From: Diphasiastrum complanatum
Taxonomy: Eukaryota; Streptophyta; Lycopodiopsida; Lycopodiales; Lycopodiaceae
DNA: 61,966 nt
Reading direction: 5' to 3'
Assembly (NCBI GenBank): GCA_029204225.1
Contig: MU833048.1
Span: 1-61,966, forward strand
The notes beneath the pieces were generated by a model. The model made no database searches and was not told the origin of the DNA. It saw only the letters and a program-made list of their open reading frames with translations. This document shows positions 22,801-33,620 of the stretch, one piece after another. The position numbers and the translations under genes were made by a program. Within the stretch, counting starts at the first letter, position 1. Each line of letters opens with the position of its first letter.

Positions 22801-23810
22801 ATAGTTACTATCTCTATAACCCTTCACCACCACTTTATGGTTGTGGTTCATATCCCTCATAAGGCATCCATCCTTGACAAATTCAACCTTAAGATGTTGA
22901 TTTGCCATTACACTAACAGAAAGCAAACACTTTTTGAGTCCAGGAACATAAAGCACATTAGGGATGTTCTTGATTTTACCATTAGGAAACTGTACAGGTA
23001 CATTGCCCACACCCTATATTTGGCATTCCTCCCTATTGGCTTGAGTGACCTTATCCCCATCATGGATTGGTGAGAATTTCTCAAACCAATCACGTTTCTC
23101 GGTCATATGCCTTGTGGCGTCTGAATTTATGAACCATCTGGCACCATCATCAACTTGGGATGCCAATGCCGATGAGAAGACACTTGTCTTGTCATCTTCT
23201 CCATCATCTTCGGCAATGTTTCCTTGTTGAGTCATTTTTCCCCCCTTTATGTCCGCTTTCTTCTTGTAACACTCATGTGCCCAATGACATGGTTTGTGAA
23301 AATAGTAACATTTGCCTTTCTTCTTCTTTTTTTCTTTTGATGATGACTCTCCCTTGTCATCATCATCCTTGGATTTCTTAGAAATCCTTTTCCATCCTTT
23401 CTGCTTGCCTTTAGCAAGCAAGGCTTGATCCTCCTGTGGGGTTTGCCTTGACTTCACCACTTTGCGACACTGCTCTTCTTGCAACATGATTCCGTGGAAG
23501 TCTTCAAAAGTAGGCAACCTCTCCCTCGAAGCAATGCCGCTCACAAATATTTGTAGCCCTTCCGAGACACCGCTCATTGTGGTATGTACCAATTCAACAT
23601 CTCTGATTGGTTCTCCAATCGCCACAAGTTGATCTCTCAGCTCCTTTATCCTGGTGAAGAAAGATCCCACTGATTCCTTTCTTTCATCCTTACTATGTTC
23701 AATCTCGACTTCAAGAACATGGCCCGAGCTGGATTGCAAGTTTGAAATTGCATTCTAAGAGCAATAACCATCGTCGATCTGTGTGACTCAAGATTGGACG
23801 ACTTTCCACA
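19897..23810 (-). pseudogene. Long decayed Ty1/copia gag-pol
   Basis: In minus order: gag (23810-23040) with an unusual knuckle CYYFHKPCHWAHEC in which the second Cys is not spaced normally; protease motif altered to WFINSDATRHMT (catalytic DSG lost); integrase HRRLGHL...CEGC zinc site, core HSDLCGPM, RYDRGGEYKS, NGVVERKNRT (DDE residues present); a 528-residue frame (23010-21424); RT with LYVDDIIITG and LDADWAGS-type RNase H start; SSTEAEYKAL near 20215; and the terminal VADIFTKALSKEKF. Stops at about 23012 and 21422 and shifts near 23740, 20935 and 20290 break it. The start of gag and the 5' LTR are missing. Confidence 0.9.
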
Positions 23811-26340
23811 CTTTTGCACGTTGATCAAAGGCCTTTGAAGCACCAGGCACTTCGGGCTGCTAACAAACTAGCTGAACTGGGCGCGCGAGGTCCCGCGACC
23901 TCTCCTCTTCTCTCTCTCTCTCTCTGCGATGGATCTTCTTCTCTCTTCACAAGCTATGGCTGCTACCTGTGGATCGATCTGGCTGCTCTCTTTCTCCACG
24001 TCCAGTCATGGCCTCCTTGTTGCTGGGTCGCACTACAGAGCGCCCATCCTCAGCAACTTATAGCTCTGAAAAAGTCCTCCTACAAGGAGATATCCAAGAT
24101 TTTGCACTTTGAAACCCTAGAAACTTTGAAGAGAAGGATATATTGGACTTTACTCAGGCTTTCCCTGAGCTTTCACTAGCAGCTCCTATCTGGCTGAGGT
24201 CGCCCTACAGCAGGCAATGTTCTGCTCCAAACTGCTCTTCAAACGGTGTTCGATTGGATTTAAACCAATCACACATGTCAAGCAACCCTTCAGAAGATTT
24301 TTCAGCTTCATTTTTTGCTTGCCCTCTGATTCAGCTGACAATCCCCTGCCTCTGAATCTTCTTACAATTTTTGAGCTATTCCACGAATCTCCACAGACTC
24401 GGTTTTGTGCTTCTTAGCCAACAAACCGTCATGAATTCGCAACTCTATGTTCTTGCATCAATCAGAAGATGGAGTTGCTTTTTGTTTTTTCCCAGCTTTT
24501 TGGTATTTCTTTTTTGCCTTTTACTGCTTGGTGGTAGATTTGACCTCCAAGTAAATGGCTTCTTTTATTTTGGTTTTCTTACAGCCTAATGATCATTCTT
24601 ATGGAAATTTTCCATAGAGAATGATGGAAATTTATGGATTTTTTTCGATTTTTTGCAGTTTTTGAGCTAGTATTCAATGTTTTGGCTTGAAATTGTCAAA
24701 GCTACTGTTTATGAACATTTTTCAAATTTGTACTTGTTGTTTCCCAATCATTATGATCGATTCTAATGATTGCATACTAGTGGAAAATCAAAAGTGGGCC
24801 TAGGTAGTAATTTTTAGCCAAAAATTGGGGCTTTCGGACTAGAAATAGGCTATATGATCCATGATTGAACAAGAGTTTGGAAATTAAATTACAGTAGATT
24901 TGGCCTGATGGCACTTGCATGTGGGTTTGATCCACAAGAAATTGTCAGAAAGGTTGAAATTTAGTCCAAAAAACACAGTTTTTTTGTGGTTTTTCAATGT
25001 TTTTGGGGATATTCATAAAATTCATGGCTAATATTTTGCATGCACATTTTAAGAGGTGTAATGATGTTGTACTAAGTTTGTCATAAAGTTTGGCAGGAAT
25101 TGACAAGGATTGGACACCATTAAGGGTCTCAAAGAGTGAAAAAAAAATAGTGTATTTTTGGGACTTTTTGAGCTTGAATAACTCTTAATTGGTGGTCTAA
25201 ATCCATTGGATCTTTTTACAGGCTAAAATATATGATGGACTTCCTCTGATTTGAGCCATCATGCACCCAATTTGGAGTTGGGGGGGATTATGCACCAATA
25301 TCTTGAAGTTTTGCTTGTTGAAGGACTCCATAAATGCAATTTTTGCATGATCTGAGTTTATGATTGTTTGCTATACCTGATGGAAGCCTCTATGCCTCTC
25401 TAATGAACCTTAGAAGAGTGCTTCTAACCTCTGATTGGATGCATATTGGGCTGGAGGTGGATTTTTGATGATATCACCTTGAGAAATTGTGCCCTCCTAC
25501 TAGAACTTCAGTCAATTACTGTTTGCACGTGTGAATCCTATGTGGCAGGGTGATGCGGAAAATTTCTTGCTAACCCACTCTCCCTTTGTAATGTGCTTTT
25601 TACAACGACCAAATCAGAGTCTTGTAGCAAAAGTTATGGCTTTGGCAATTTTTAGAGAAAAAATTTCGAAATGTTCTAATTGCATGTCTGTATGTGAAGC
25701 ATTAGTGTGCATTTCCAATGCTGAAAATACTTTTTTGAATCATTATGCATGTCCGGATACATGTTATTGAGTGTTTCAGTAGCTTGATGAGAGAAATTTC
25801 ATGCATGGATACAGTTTTCGTAAAAGCAGGTTGAAAAGTGATTTCACAATTGCTAGGCAATCTACATAAACAAATTGATTTTTTGAATAAATCATTGCAT
25901 GTCATGTATGATGCATGCCGGATGTTTCAAAATCAGTTCAAAATGAGATGGCAACTATGAAACTGCCAAGTCGAGGCTATAAATCAATTTTCACAATTTT
26001 GGTCCATATTGAATGGAATTTGAAAATCCCAATTACGTAAAAGTCTAGAAGAACCATGGATGTTTTAATTTTGTTCAATTTTTTTGGTTTTTTTTATCAA
26101 ACAGAAATAACTTATAAAAGTGAATGACCTCACTGAGATAAAATCAGTCAGTTTTATGGTTGTAGTACCTTTCACTTTCGATTGAAGATTTTGGAATCTA
26201 TCAACTAAAGAGAGCATTTCTTGTTTCATGTAATCAATAAAGACCAAGATAACGCAAGTCTTGTTGGAATGGTTTCTATGCCGATCTACATGTAGATTTG
26301 CCAAGAGTTGAGTGCGACACAAATTGAACAATCAAAACCA
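23811..26340. other. About 2.5 kb without a recognisable gene
   Basis: GC-rich near 23880 (GGGCGCGCGAGGTCCCGCGACC) followed by a CT microsatellite (23903-23926), then increasingly AT-rich with T-runs. Short frames (23814-24179, 24143-24589) show no family features. It might be an LTR or untranslated leader of something truncated, but nothing supports a specific call. Confidence 0.5.
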
Positions 26341-27040
26341 TTTAAGTGTCCAGCGCAGATAAAAATTCTACTATATCATGTTTAGGCCTTTTTCTAGCCA
26401 AATCTAGGGCTCGCCTACACCACATTTGGGATGGGAGAAAGGAGATAAAGCCTGAGGGGTACATGACTGGTTGACCAAGTGGACCAATTATATTAATCTA
26501 CTTTGAATTCCGGAAGTACAAGTGATTATGGGAGTGAGTGCAATTGGAGGGGATCTACTTATAGATCAAGTACAAGCATGACCTGGATGTTGATTCAGCA
26601 GGTCTGGCATGTGTGAAGAGTGCCACATCACCTAGATCCACCAATGGGAGCAAGTTATTCCCAAATCACAAAGTTGACTTATGCTACTAGCTAGAATCCA
26701 ACTACTTCCTAGAAAATAGGAATCTTCCCTACAAAATAGGATCTAGGAGAATATGTACATGTGATAAGGTACAGCCAGCTTCACAGGTGTGAATAGCATC
26801 TTAGCATGTGGGAGCATTTACTCATTCACATGGAAGTGTTAGCTACATACAAGAAAATAGTGCCAAATGGCTATTTCATAGATTCTAGTCAAAAATCTAG
26901 TTCACACTTGTGTAGATTGATCTAACTATATACAAACAATCTTTTGGCTTCCATTCACATGTGTGGGATCAGAACGTGAACATTAACCATAAGATTAATT
27001 GTAGAACACCTTGACAAACAATTCTTGGTTCTACTAACAA
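26341..27040. other. No gene recognised
   Basis: Mixed-composition spacer, with stops in all frames. The words CTTCCATTCACATGTG and ACACTTGTGTAG resemble the CACGTGTG-rich DNA near 32400 only loosely. Confidence 0.4.
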
Positions 27041-27621
27041 AGTGTACATTTTAATCGACAAAGGTTGAGAAATCTAATTTGAAAGAATCAACATTTATTT
27101 ATTCGAATCAACCAATGATGATTTGATCTTTATTCATTCGACCTTACTTATTCGACCTAATTTATTGTTATTCAAAAGATAAGCAAATCGAAAGATAAAC
27201 TGTCAAACCTGGAAACAAGTATATCAACCATTTTGAACAGTTAGATCAATTGTTTACAAGAGGAAGAAGTCCAAGAGACCTATCCTATGACAATATAAAT
27301 ACATGTACACTTACTCATTGTAAGTAGACAGACAGATAAACAAAAGAATCAGAATAAATAGATCAATTCTTACTTCATTGGTGTTTCATGCTCATTTCTG
27401 CTAGAATTCAAGATTAAACATCATAATTGTTCTGATTATCTAAAATTATCTATCACACTCATACATATGTTTGATTCTAAATGTTTGATTTAATCATAAC
27501 AGAACCTGCTCTATTAGTATATAGGCCAGATTCAGACACGATTGAAGACGCTGATATTTGTTTGATTTATTCCAACTTTCATCGCGTTCTCTGAAAGAAA
27601 ATTCCCAGTGTTTTTCCTACA
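27041..27621 (+). repeat. Probable 5' LTR of a plus-strand copia
   Basis: TGTACATTTT at the left and TTTTTCCTACA at the right end give TGTA...TACA termini, and a primer site follows. A CAATATAAATACATG TATA-type box lies near 27288, with a plausible transcribed R region after it. The left edge is inferred from the terminus only. Confidence 0.5.
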
Positions 27622-27622
27622 G

Positions 27623-27636
27623 TGGTATCAGAGCTT
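27623..27636 (+). other. Primer-binding site
   Basis: TGGTATCAGAGCTT, a perfect initiator-Met core, follows the LTR end by one base. Confidence 0.8.
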
Positions 27637-27769
27637 CCTTCAACAGTCGTATCTGGGCAACCATCCAGGATACTCGACAAGAGTGTGTTCGAGTATTAAA
27701 ACTCAACAACATCATTGTGATGTTAAAGAGCTTATTTACAGAAATTCAAAAGATTTGAAGATGTCTTCA

Positions 27770-28436
27770 ATCAGAAGCATTCAGTCTAAGATCATTACAA
27801 TCTTGGATATAGAAGGTTAGTTTGGAAGTTAAAGACTTCACTCATACTAAAGAGCGAAGGTCTTTGGCAATGGTAGATTCAATAGAAGAGAAGACAATTA
27901 CTGCTAGCAAAGAACTTCATGAATGGAAGGAGAAAAATGACAAAGCAACCATCCAGGTTACTCGACAAGAGTGTGTTTAAGTATTAAAAAAAGAGAAGCC
28001 AATTACTACTGGAAAAGAACTTCGTGAATGAAGGGAGAAAAATGACAAAGCTATAGCGATTATTGTGTCTTCAATGAATGACATCATAACGCTGGGTCTT
28101 TCTTCAACCTTGAGCACAAAAGAATTATGGGAAGAATTGCAAACCAAGAATGGGATTCGATCACGGAATCAAATCATGTTCTTGGAGGACCGATTGACTT
28201 ACCTACAATGGGACGACAAAGATCTTGACCACTTTCGTGCAAAAAATCAAGGATATGTTTATTTCTTTGCAGAATTTTGGCATGAAAAATGCAATCTCAA
28301 AGGAAAAATAGCTTAGTTATTTTCTTTGAGCCCTACCCAGGTCATTCCACACAATTCGAACTTTACTAGCGAAAGATTTGTCTATGACGCTTCAGAAGGT
28401 AGTAGATGGAGTCAAAGAGGCTTTTGCATGGTAATT
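27770..28436 (+). pseudogene. Copia gag with an internal duplicated leader segment
   Basis: The plus-strand frames show KELHEWKEKNDKA near 27920, STKELWEELQTKNGIRSRN and WDDKDLDHF (28065-28316) and LQKVVDGVKEAF near 28420. Between two copies of the KEL.EW.EKNDKA region lies a 44-bp block (27946-27990) matching the leader at 27658-27702. Many stops. The gag ends near 28436 and is followed by unrelated LTR sequence. Confidence 0.65.
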
Positions 28437-28559
28437 GACTGCTTTGATGCAAGAATAGGATATCAAATACTTTTGGCTTGGAATAGGTGATTCTACAAGG
28501 AATATTCTTCAGCTTTTGGAGGCTATATATCTTGTAGAAACTCGCCCTACTCCTTATTC

Positions 28560-28745
28560 AATTTTTCTATTTACAAGAGCCAAGATCCTCTCCTCTCATG
28601 CATTCAATCACCATGGCTCGGGGGTGAAGCGGTTAGGAATTTGACAACCTATTTCTTGTTGGTTGGGTGGTTTAGCTCCATAGGTGTCCTTTTGGTTGCA
28701 TGCAATAGGATCTAGGTAGATCTTCACTTGATGATCCTTACACCG
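28560..28745 (+). repeat. Gypsy LTR fragment (plus orientation)
   Basis: GTTGGTTGGGTGGTTTAGCTCCATAGG is, on the opposite strand, close to the LTR end at 19040-19075, and the flanking CACCATGGCT...GGGGTGAAG and TTTTGGTTGCATGCAA also match. It lies between the gag fragment and the F-family LTR. Confidence 0.6.
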
Positions 28746-28769
28746 TATAATTGGTTTACTCCAAGAAAT

Positions 28770-29471
28770 CAATGAGACGTACGGTGCAGATTGTGAAGAA
28801 AATCAGCTGACAAAGACCTAATTATGCCTTTGGATCTTTGGCTTAGTAGGAGAGCGCATCCAACTTCATTACAAATGTAGAAACCAAGTATCTACTACAC
28901 ATAGAAGATGAAAACCTAAAAAGAACTTCTAAATCACTTATGTATGATAATTTACTACTAATTTCTATAAAATGGCCATACTACAATATTACTCACACAT
29001 GGGAACTCGTACATATAAGAAAAATAGCATTCTATACACAAAAATTCATTATATCATCACAAATTTGCAAAAAATGGATGTAGAACCCAAAGAGATATCT
29101 TCCATAAGAATGAATGAGATAATGAGAGAGATGAATTTCTCCCACACTTGTATGTCTATTTATAGCATCCTCTTGCCCTATTTGTATGCTCTTGCACAAG
29201 TTTATCAACTTATGGAAGGTTCTAGATCTCTTCCAAACCCTAGATCTTCCAAGCCCTAGATTTATCATGACTAGATTCAATGCATCTATAGTAACCGCTT
29301 AGAGTAGGTCCAAATTCGACCTTATCAACTTGTCAAAAATAGTAAATCCACTATTATTAGGTCTCATTAACTTTATAAACTCTATCTTTAAGATAAAAAT
29401 GCATATTGGCCTCAAAATTGCCAAAAAAAGCTTAGCATGATAAATCTCAAACTAGTTGACAATTTCTCACA
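28770..29471 (-). repeat. LTR-c, 3' LTR of copia F2
   Basis: It starts TGTGAGAAATTGTCAACTAG (minus) right after a purine tract. Internal words shared with LTR-a and LTR-b include TTGAGGCCAAT, ATGAATGAGAT and GGATGTAGAACCC / AGGACCC-type blocks. It is clearly more diverged than LTR-a is from LTR-b. The distal end is approximate. Confidence 0.6.
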
Positions 29472-29485
29472 CTCCCTCTTCAACT
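29472..29485 (-). other. Polypurine tract of copia F2
   Basis: GTTGAAGAGGGAG on the minus strand abuts the TG start of LTR-c. Confidence 0.75.
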
Positions 29486-30199
29486 AGTTTTACCCTTTGA
29501 TCCATCTTAAGAATGATCTCCATTCTAAGAATAGATCTTCTTTTTGTGGTTCTATAATAACTTTCATAATTGATATAGAGAATAGTGTCCACATTGGATG
29601 CTTCACTATTTCTTACATCAATTTTACATATCAAGATGTAACTAGAATATGAAAAACCAAATAGAACGTAAATGCAATGATTCCTCCATGCTTCCATCTT
29701 TGAACTCTTTGAAAAATAACAGAAAACAAAAAATAAATGTGAGCAATCAATCAATGCTTGCATTTCTCCTCCATCTTTGTCCTTGATATGTATCCACAAA
29801 GAAAATCCATGAATTAGCCTCCATCTCCATCTTGCCATAAGATATCATCATCAATTGCTGACTTGACCATGAATGAGCGATATAATGAGACTCCCTTATC
29901 TTCATTTCCATCAACAAAACCAGCCAAGAATGCTAGTCCAACTCCAACATCAAAATGATGCAAAACAATGTAACTAGTTTCACCATATGTTGACAATTTG
30001 CACACATTCATATGAAATTGCTCAAACATGAGATAGAACAAGTAAAGTAAAATTGAAAAACACTTTCTTGATGCTCCCTTGACCTTACTTGAGTCTTCAA
30101 AAACCTACAAAAATAAATCCAAAGTATCTTTGCCACTTGACTTCCCTTTGATGCTCTTGCCTAGCTCCAAATTGTCACTTTTCCTTTTGTGTTGTTGAA
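29486..30199 (-). repeat. 3' tail of copia F2
   Basis: Homologous to the F1 tail at 4894-5120 over its right part. Frames at 29467-29838 and 29814-30041 are short and unrecognised. No RT or RNase H motif is present here either. Confidence 0.5.
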
Positions 30200-30793
30200 T
30201 GTGAAAGTTTCTAGATCTATTAGGATCCAAATCTACAAAATGATCTTTGGCTAGAAAAATAAGCAATTCACCAATCTTGCCAATGTAGAAAAATCAGTAT
30301 CTACATTAAGAATGAGATGCAAACTCTAATAGATATTGTTCAAACATGAACCAAAATATAAAATAAAGTTGTGTTCGTACAATAACAATAACCTATTGTA
30401 TTTCACACATGTGGATCTAAAAATAGCTTTTAATGAACATTCTACACACAAAATTGCAATATGTCACAAGTATAGCGCACCAATGGAGAGTAGGACCCAA
30501 GAGAACCATGTATAAGCATGAATGAGATAAGAGAGAGAGAATTGTATCTCTTCCCACAAGTTACATCCTTTTATAACAGGTCCAAACCTAAATTCAAACT
30601 TGGTTTCCCTCCATAATAGAAAACCCTACTATTATTGTGACTAGATTCAATGTCTCTACTACTCAAATTTGAATCTATTAAAACTCGTGTAATATGAATT
30701 CCCACACTTTCCAAAAGTGTTTATTCAAATTCTTTTAGACTAATATAACTTTGAAAAGTCAAACTCTAAGTCTAATATGAAATTGGCCTCAAA
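30200..30793 (-). repeat. LTR-b, an LTR fragment inside copia F2
   Basis: It ends CTTTCACA at 30200 like LTR-a but lacks the first roughly 45 bp of the LTR. Its truncated start joins gag sequence at about 30793. It closely matches LTR-a (32785-33620) except for the 198-bp insert there. No primer site follows its end. Confidence 0.75.
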
Positions 30794-31357
30794 CTATATT
30801 CTTCATTAATCAAGATCTTTTGAAGATTGATCAAACTTGGCAAATTCTTTTGAATAGTAAGACTTTGAAAAATGTTAGCATGAGCATCCAACAATCCATT
30901 AAGAATAACTTGAACAAGCTCTCCTTCCTTAATGCTCTCATCAGTGCAAGCTAACTTATCATAATGCTTTCACTCTCAAAATAAAAGTATTTGGACTTTC
31001 TTCATTCTTTTGAAAACAAGAAAAGATTTGCCTTCTTAAAGTTAACACTCTAGAAATAGACTTGGATTCATAAAGCTTCTTCAATGAATTCCAAACATCC
31101 TTTGATGAAGTACTCTTACCAACTTCCTTGAGAAGCTCATTGGTAACATTTATCTTTATCATGTGTAGAGCCCTTTTGGCCCTCTTGTCATACCTCATTT
31201 GATCTTGTTGTGTTGATGGCCTCTCTTCCAAACCTACAACAATATCCAAAACATCATTCATTTTAAGAAGTGATTCCATCCTCACTTTCCACAATGAATA
31301 GTTACTTGAGATAAGTTTATCATTGGCTTCCAGCATGACTCCACTTGATGTAGCCAT
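30794..31357 (-). pseudogene. Copia F2 gag (partial)
   Basis: A 132-residue frame (31357-30959) begins MATSSGVMLEANDKLISS, with NYSLWKVRMESLLKMND and TSSKDVWNSLKKLYESKS, the copia gag N-terminal domain. Matching sequence continues to about 30830 in another frame (compare F3 35340-35440), then stops at LTR-b. Protease and integrase are absent. Confidence 0.75.
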
Positions 31358-32772
31358 GTAGCAATGACCTAATCCTCTCTTTCAACCTGTTTCAATGCAC
31401 AAGGCACTCCTTTGAACAACAACAAATCTTTTCAAAAGAAATCACAAAGACATGAAACTTCTCAATTCTCTTCTAGCACTTATACCAAGCAAATCAACAC
31501 ATAGAATAGTGAAATCTTGATCAACCTATGATCTATCCTCAATCTAATGACTCTTGCCACTTCCTAAGATTAAAACACACTCAAATGAAGTTTAGTAACC
31601 TCACAATCTAGAGATCCAATCAATATTAGGGTTTTGACAAAATCACAAAAAATTGATTATTTCAAAATCTACATGCATATGCGAAAAACTTGATATGCAA
31701 TCTTGTAGCCACCAGTTAGGATTTTCTTGTGAGAAATTGGCAAAAATCTAGCTTGGTATTTTTTATGATAGAAGTTTGTAAGTGAATCTCACATGTGTGG
31801 AGGATGTTCCCACGTGTGGAGAATTGTAAAGTAAATCAAAATGTTTGATATAGGGGTCTCATAGAATTTCATAGTCAAGCATTTAGGTGTAGGATGTTGA
31901 TAGGGTCAAGTTTGGCATAGATGGCAAATTATCCATTTCCACTTGTAATGCCACTATTGAGCCAAAATAGAGTAGGAGGCCAAACTTGTGCCAATTAGAG
32001 TGTAGACAAGTGTAATGCTTTTGTTTGATGAAGTTTAAGAGGTCCAATAGGATTTAGAGGTGGAACCATGAGTGGTCCAATAGAATTTGAGGTTTGCTTG
32101 AAAATGGTCCAATAGAATTTAGAGGTGCATGGATCAATGGTCCAATAGGATTAAGAGGGGGCAAAGTGTGGTCCAATCATAGTTAAGCATAGTGGTAGCT
32201 TGTGGATCTACTAGTATCATTGTACTCCTCATTTGGATCTAATTGATTTTGAGATTGAGTGTATTTTGAGTGTAAGTGATTTTCTAGCTTTCTCTCTCTA
32301 CCCGAGAGCTCATGATGCTTTTTCTCTCTCCACCCGAGGAGAGCAGCTTGTTTTGACCTAGATTATTTTTTGAATATTTCTCACACGTGTGAGTGAGAGT
32401 TGGAAGTGATTGAATACGTGTAGTAGTGTGTTTTTGCCATAGGATCTAAGATTGATCTTGAATCTCAATCTAGTCTTGATCTTGGTGCATATACACACCT
32501 TAGGAGATCACAAGTACATGTTGTGGACAATCCACACGTGTGAATTCAACATTTCTAATGCTCTAAAAATCGGCCATTTCTAGTAAGTATGTTTGAAAAT
32601 CAAAATCGATCAAGAATATAATCCTATATAGAGTTTTGATCTACAAAAGATCCACTCTACATATGCAAGAAACTCGATTTTGGTGTAGAATCCAATCTAG
32701 CATGCTCTAAAATTGATATCTTCTCCAAATCATTGGAAGATGTGAATGCTTCCTTCATTACCTAAAACAAAA
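31358..32772 (-). repeat. 5' leader of copia F2
   Basis: Untranslated DNA between primer site and gag. The part next to gag matches the F1 leader. The middle has several near-copies of GGTCCAATAGAATTT (about 32040-32165). A 203-bp block at 32349-32551 is the inverted counterpart of the LTR-a insert. Confidence 0.55.
32349..32551 (-). mobile_element. Second copy of the 198-bp TG...CA element, inverted
   Basis: Read on the minus strand it runs TGTTGAATTCACACGTGTGG... and corresponds along its length to 33197-33394. The 3' terminal 40 bases are more diverged. No clear flanking duplication was found, so it may be older. Confidence 0.6.
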
Positions 32773-32784
32773 GCTCTGATACGA
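32773..32784 (-). other. Primer-binding site of copia F2
   Basis: TCGTATCAGAGC, one base from the standard site, directly after the LTR-a end. Confidence 0.75.
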
Positions 32785-33620
32785 TGTGAAAGTTTTCAAA
32801 TCTATTAAGATCCAAACCTACAAAATGATCTTTGGTTAGAAAAACAAGGAATTCACCAATCTTGCCAAAGTAGAAAAATCAGCATCTACATTAAGAATGA
32901 GATGCAAACTCTATTAGATATTGATCAAACATGAACCAAAACATAAAATAAAATAATTTTTCGTACAATAACAGTAAGCTATTGTATTTCATACGTGTGG
33001 ATCTGAAAATAGCTTTTAATGAACATTCTACACAGAAAATTGCAAGATATCACAAGTATAGTGTACCAATGGATAGTAGAACCCGAGAGAAACATGTATA
33101 CGCATGAATAAGATAACAGAGAGAAAATTGTATCTCTTCAAATGAGTTACATCCCTTTATAACATGTCCAAACCTAAATTCAAACTTGGTTTCCCTTGTT
33201 GGATTTCACACGTGTGGATTGTCCACAACATGTACTTGTGATCTCCTAAGGTGTGTAGATGCACCAAGATTAAGATTAGATTGAGATTCAAGATCAATCT
33301 TAGATCCTATGGCAAAAACACACTACTACATGCATTCAAACACTTCCAATTCTCACTCACACGTAACATAGATAATCTTTTTCAATTCTTCACATCCCTC
33401 CATACTATTATTGTGAATAGATTCAATGTTGCTACTACTCAAATTTGAATCTACTAAAACTCATGTAATGTGAATTCCCACACTTTCCAAGAGTGTTTAT
33501 TCAAATGATTTTAGACTAATATAACTTTGAAAAGTCAAACTAAGTCTAATGTGAAATTGGCCTCAAATGCCAAATAAAGAAATGTAGCAAACATGACTAA
33601 ACTAGTTGAAATCTCTAACA
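32785..33620 (-). repeat. LTR-a, shared by copia F3 (as 3' LTR) and F2 (as 5' LTR)
   Basis: It begins TGTTAGAGATTTCAACTAG at 33620 and ends CTTTCACA at 32785. On its right is the end of F3 coding sequence; on its left are the F2 primer site and leader. It is 836 bp long, or about 633 bp without the nested insert and its duplicated TCCCT. Confidence 0.8.
33197..33394 (+). mobile_element. 198-bp TG...CA insert with 5-bp target duplication (solo-LTR-like)
   Basis: It begins TGTTGGATTTCACACGTG and ends AATTCTTCACA. TCCCT flanks both sides (33192-33196 and 33395-33399), and LTR-b has the uninterrupted site. Short length, TG/CA ends and 5-bp duplication fit a solo LTR of a small LTR element such as a TRIM. 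It carries no coding frame. Orientation follows the TG start and is formal only. Confidence 0.8.
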
